Of a stretch of DNA of 64,000 bases, positions 62,032 to 64,000 are shown piece by piece (within the stretch, counting starts at the first letter, position 1; every line of letters begins with the position of its first letter). The notes below the pieces were generated by a model that was not told the origin of the DNA, searched no databases, and saw nothing but the letters and a program-made list of their open reading frames with translations. Made by a program: the position numbers and the translations under genes. Origin of the DNA: Bacteroidales bacterium (GTDB taxonomy: Bacteria; Bacteroidota; Bacteroidia; Bacteroidales; UBA932); the NCBI GenBank assembly GCA_015060205.1, contig SUYY01000003.1, forward strand, positions 1-64,000, in the 5' to 3' direction.

Positions 62032-63372
62032 ATGAAATTAAGAAATCTGAACATAGTCATAGGCAGGGAATATCTCACCAGGGTGAAGAAGAAATCCTTC
62101 CTGCTGATAACCTTCCTTGGTCCGATCTTTTTTGCGGCAGTCGCTGTTCTTCCTACTGTAATCATGATGATGACGGAGGACAAGGGCAAGAAGGTAGCCG
62201 TAGTGGACGAATCATCCGTAGTCATGCCGTCTCTGACTGACAGCGAGACAGTGATGTTCACAGACTTCTCTTCCATGAGCGTGGATTCCCTGAAGACGAC
62301 CTTCATTTCAGACGGTTTCGATGTCCTGGTCAATATATCCCAACTGGACTCTGCGGCATCTGTGACAGTCTCAGCGTATTCCGAGAAGCCGATCAGTGTG
62401 GATCTGAAGGATGCCATATCCTCCAGGATAAATGCCGCCATAGAAGATTACAGGATCGAGGCATATGAGGTGGACGGTCTCAAGGAGATTATGGAAAATG
62501 TAAAGGCGGATATACAGATGTCTACCTATACGGTGAGTGAGGACGGAGATGAGAAGATCACTTCATCCGAGGTCTATATGATCATTTCCCTTATCCTGTC
62601 TATGATCATATATATGTTCATAGCGATGTTCTCAGGAATGGTCATGCAAAGTGTCATAGAGGAGAAGGCAAGCAGGGTAGTGGAAGTGCTCGTATCGTCA
62701 GTAAAGGCTACAGAACTTATGTTCGGAAAGATAATCGGAGTGGCATGCGTGGCATTGACGCAGTTCTTCCTCTGGATCGTTCTTACAGTGATGCTGGTGG
62801 CAGGTGCTTCTGTCTTCATCGGCTTTGACCAGATAGAACCTGAAAAGGCTCAGGAGATGGTTCAGATGCAGATGGGCGGTATGGAGATGACTCAGATGAC
62901 AACTGCACAACCTGAAGGCCTTGAGGTGGTTCTGAGTACTTTGGCTCAGTTGAACTTCGGACAACTGATATTTGGTTTCATCGTATATTTCATTCTCGGA
63001 TATCTGCTCTATGCATCTTTCTTTGCCGCCATCGGTTCTGCAGTGGAGAACGAGGCTGATACCACCCAACTTCAGATGCCGGTGACCATACCGCTTCTGA
63101 TAGCGTTCTTCATTGCGTTCTATGCATTCAAGGCACCTGACAGTGCTGTGGTGTTCTGGGGGTCCATGATTCCTTTCACCTCACCTATAGTGATGCTCGC
63201 CAGGATCCCGTTCGGAGTCCCATTGTGGGAACTTGCCCTTTCCATGTCTCTGCTTGCCGGAACATTCATAATCTGTGGCTGGGCTTCTGCAAAGATATAC
63301 AAGATCGGTATCCTCATGTTCGGTAAGAAAACTACATTCAAGGATTTATGGAAATGGCTCAAACAAAAATAA
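62032..63372 (+). CDS. ABC-2 type permease (NatB-like)
   Basis: The 446-aa protein has a first helix (RVKKKSFLLITFLGPIFFAA), a large extracytoplasmic domain (about 50-180), then about five C-terminal helices including MIISLILSMIIYMFIAMFSG and the ABC-2 motif VMQSVIEEKASRVVEVLVSS. This is the NatB/YhaP architecture. A Met/Gln-rich loop (about 280-300; EMVQMQMGGMEMTQMTTAQ) is unusual and might bind a metal or be disordered. It pairs with the preceding ATPase; Na+ export is possible but not shown. Its end overlaps the next gene by 25 bp. Confidence 0.9.
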   Translation: MKLRNLNIVIGREYLTRVKKKSFLLITFLGPIFFAAVAVLPTVIMMMTEDKGKKVAVVDESSVVMPSLTDSETVMFTDFSSMSVDSLKTTFISDGFDVLVNISQLDSAASVTVSAYSEKPISVDLKDAISSRINAAIEDYRIEAYEVDGLKEIMENVKADIQMSTYTVSEDGDEKITSSEVYMIISLILSMIIYMFIAMFSGMVMQSVIEEKASRVVEVLVSSVKATELMFGKIIGVACVALTQFFLWIVLTVMLVAGASVFIGFDQIEPEKAQEMVQMQMGGMEMTQMTTAQPEGLEVVLSTLAQLNFGQLIFGFIVYFILGYLLYASFFAAIGSAVENEADTTQLQMPVTIPLLIAFFIAFYAFKAPDSAVVFWGSMIPFTSPIVMLARIPFGVPLWELALSMSLLAGTFIICGWASAKIYKIGILMFGKKTTFKDLWKWLKQK

Positions 63373-64000
63373 TCATTCTTATTGCGGTCGTTTTCGCATC
63401 GGTATCCTGTGGACCTGTGTACAGATGGCAGTCTGTCAGTATGGACGGGAGCAGGACCGGATGTGTTTCTGCGTCCGCTGATAATGTATCGCAGGCTCTC
63501 GGTCTCATGAATGAAGACGGATCATATGTCAGTCCGTCAGGAAAAGTCTTCAATCCTGAAACATCAGTGACAAAAGTCGCTTCTGCCGTGCTTGAGGCCC
63601 AGGATAAGATGGCTTCTGTGAAGAAGGTTATTGCATATTCGGATGAATATATGCCGAACGACGTGCAGGAATGCAGACTGTCAAACTGGTTCATAGAAGT
63701 GCTTATGAATAAGGTCGCGTCGCTTTCCGGCAGGCATGTGGATGTGGGAATCGGCAATTTCGGAGGAATACGTGTAGGTATGCCTCAAGGAGATGTGATG
63801 CTTGACGATATACAGTCTATGTTCCCGTTCAGGAACAATCTCGTCTATCTGGAACTTTCCGGCAGGACTTTAAGGGATATATTCTCGAAAATGGCTTCGT
63901 CCGGAAAATTCGAGGTCCTGGGAGGTGTGGATATACTCGCTTCCGACGGAAAGATAGTTTCTGTGAAGGTGGGCGGTCATCCTCTTGATGATGACAGGGA
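63348..64000 (+). CDS. 5'-nucleotidase C-terminal domain lipoprotein (3' truncated by window)
   Basis: The visible 217 codons start MEMAQTKIIILIAVVFASVS followed by Cys, a lipoprotein-like signal sequence with a relaxed Bacteroidota lipobox. The mature part holds RLSNWFIEVLMNKVASLSGR, VDVGIGNFGGIRVGMPQGDV and NNLVYLELSGRTLRDIFSKM, the substrate-binding C-terminal domain of UshA-like 5'-nucleotidases. The metallophosphatase half is not present upstream. In Bacteroidota the two halves are commonly encoded as separate adjacent genes, so the catalytic partner may follow the window edge. AAGGA lies 3 bp before the chosen ATG. Confidence 0.85.
   Translation, partial: MEMAQTKIIILIAVVFASVSCGPVYRWQSVSMDGSRTGCVSASADNVSQALGLMNEDGSYVSPSGKVFNPETSVTKVASAVLEAQDKMASVKKVIAYSDEYMPNDVQECRLSNWFIEVLMNKVASLSGRHVDVGIGNFGGIRVGMPQGDVMLDDIQSMFPFRNNLVYLELSGRTLRDIFSKMASSGKFEVLGGVDILASDGKIVSVKVGGHPLDDDR

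Overview
The window looks like chromosomal DNA from a Bacteroidales bacterium (phylum Bacteroidota), probably an uncultured gut-type lineage. Three things support this. Promoters follow the Bacteroidota pattern (TTG/TTTG, about 19 bp, TAnnTTTG). Shine-Dalgarno sequences are mostly weak. The gene content is typical of the order: GGGtGRT protein, golvesin-domain amidase, DUF4252, TonB-dependent receptor with a carboxypeptidase-like N-domain, HsdR_N protein, and the xer-hpf pair. I see no phage, insertion sequence, CRISPR array, rRNA or tRNA. This reads as core chromosome with one small glycan cluster.

Layout. 1-13.4 kb: the 5' part of a GGGtGRT iron-sulfur scaffold gene; a T-poor tandem repeat; uvrB; a tightly overlapping minus-strand operon (MsbA-like ABC exporter, VanZ-like protein, amidase/golvesin protein, L-cysteine desulfidase); and a complete dTDP-L-rhamnose operon (rfbC-A-D-B). 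13.4-26.3 kb: a degenerate M28 peptidase, a TPR protein, an MBL-fold hydrolase, a sensor-only membrane protein, TrkH, a RecD-like helicase, DPP-IV, and a divergent module of an S26-like peptidase, an HPr-kinase-like protein and an ABC exporter. 26.4-40.9 kb: PEP carboxykinase, RecQ, an acyltransferase, a two-component system, an orphan small RNA, thrBC behind a Thr/Ile attenuator, ferritin plus flavodiiron protein, and the nadB-C-A operon for quinolinate. 40.9-50.3 kb: TonB-dependent receptor, DUF4252, NhaA, TrmO, a compact FNT channel, a multi-hairpin inverted-repeat element, DUF2147, a GH84-like pseudoenzyme, TrpS and a Dabb protein. 50.6-56.7 kb: a glycan-assembly cluster (flippase, pyruvyltransferase, FrhB-like ferredoxin protein, GT32) ending in a fusion of a prolyl-tRNA-editing domain with a GT2 glycosyltransferase. 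56.7-64 kb: HsdR_N protein, CCA nucleotidyltransferase-like protein, tyrosine recombinase, HPF, HolA, a Nat-type ABC exporter and the start of a 5'-nucleotidase-like lipoprotein.

The best leads are these: (1) a 36-codon leader peptide rich in Thr/Ile codons with a terminator hairpin, upstream of thrB; (2) an orphan minus-strand small RNA of about 80 nt with a consensus promoter and a T9 terminator; (3) the ProX-like/GT2 fusion; (4) the peptidase/HprK-like kinase/ABC exporter module; (5) a roughly 180-bp element with a perfect 20-bp terminal inverted repeat enclosing three hairpins; and (6) two apparent pseudoenzymes (M28 and GH84) that lost catalytic residues. Function assignments come from recognised motifs and protein family resemblance read by eye. 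No database search was run.
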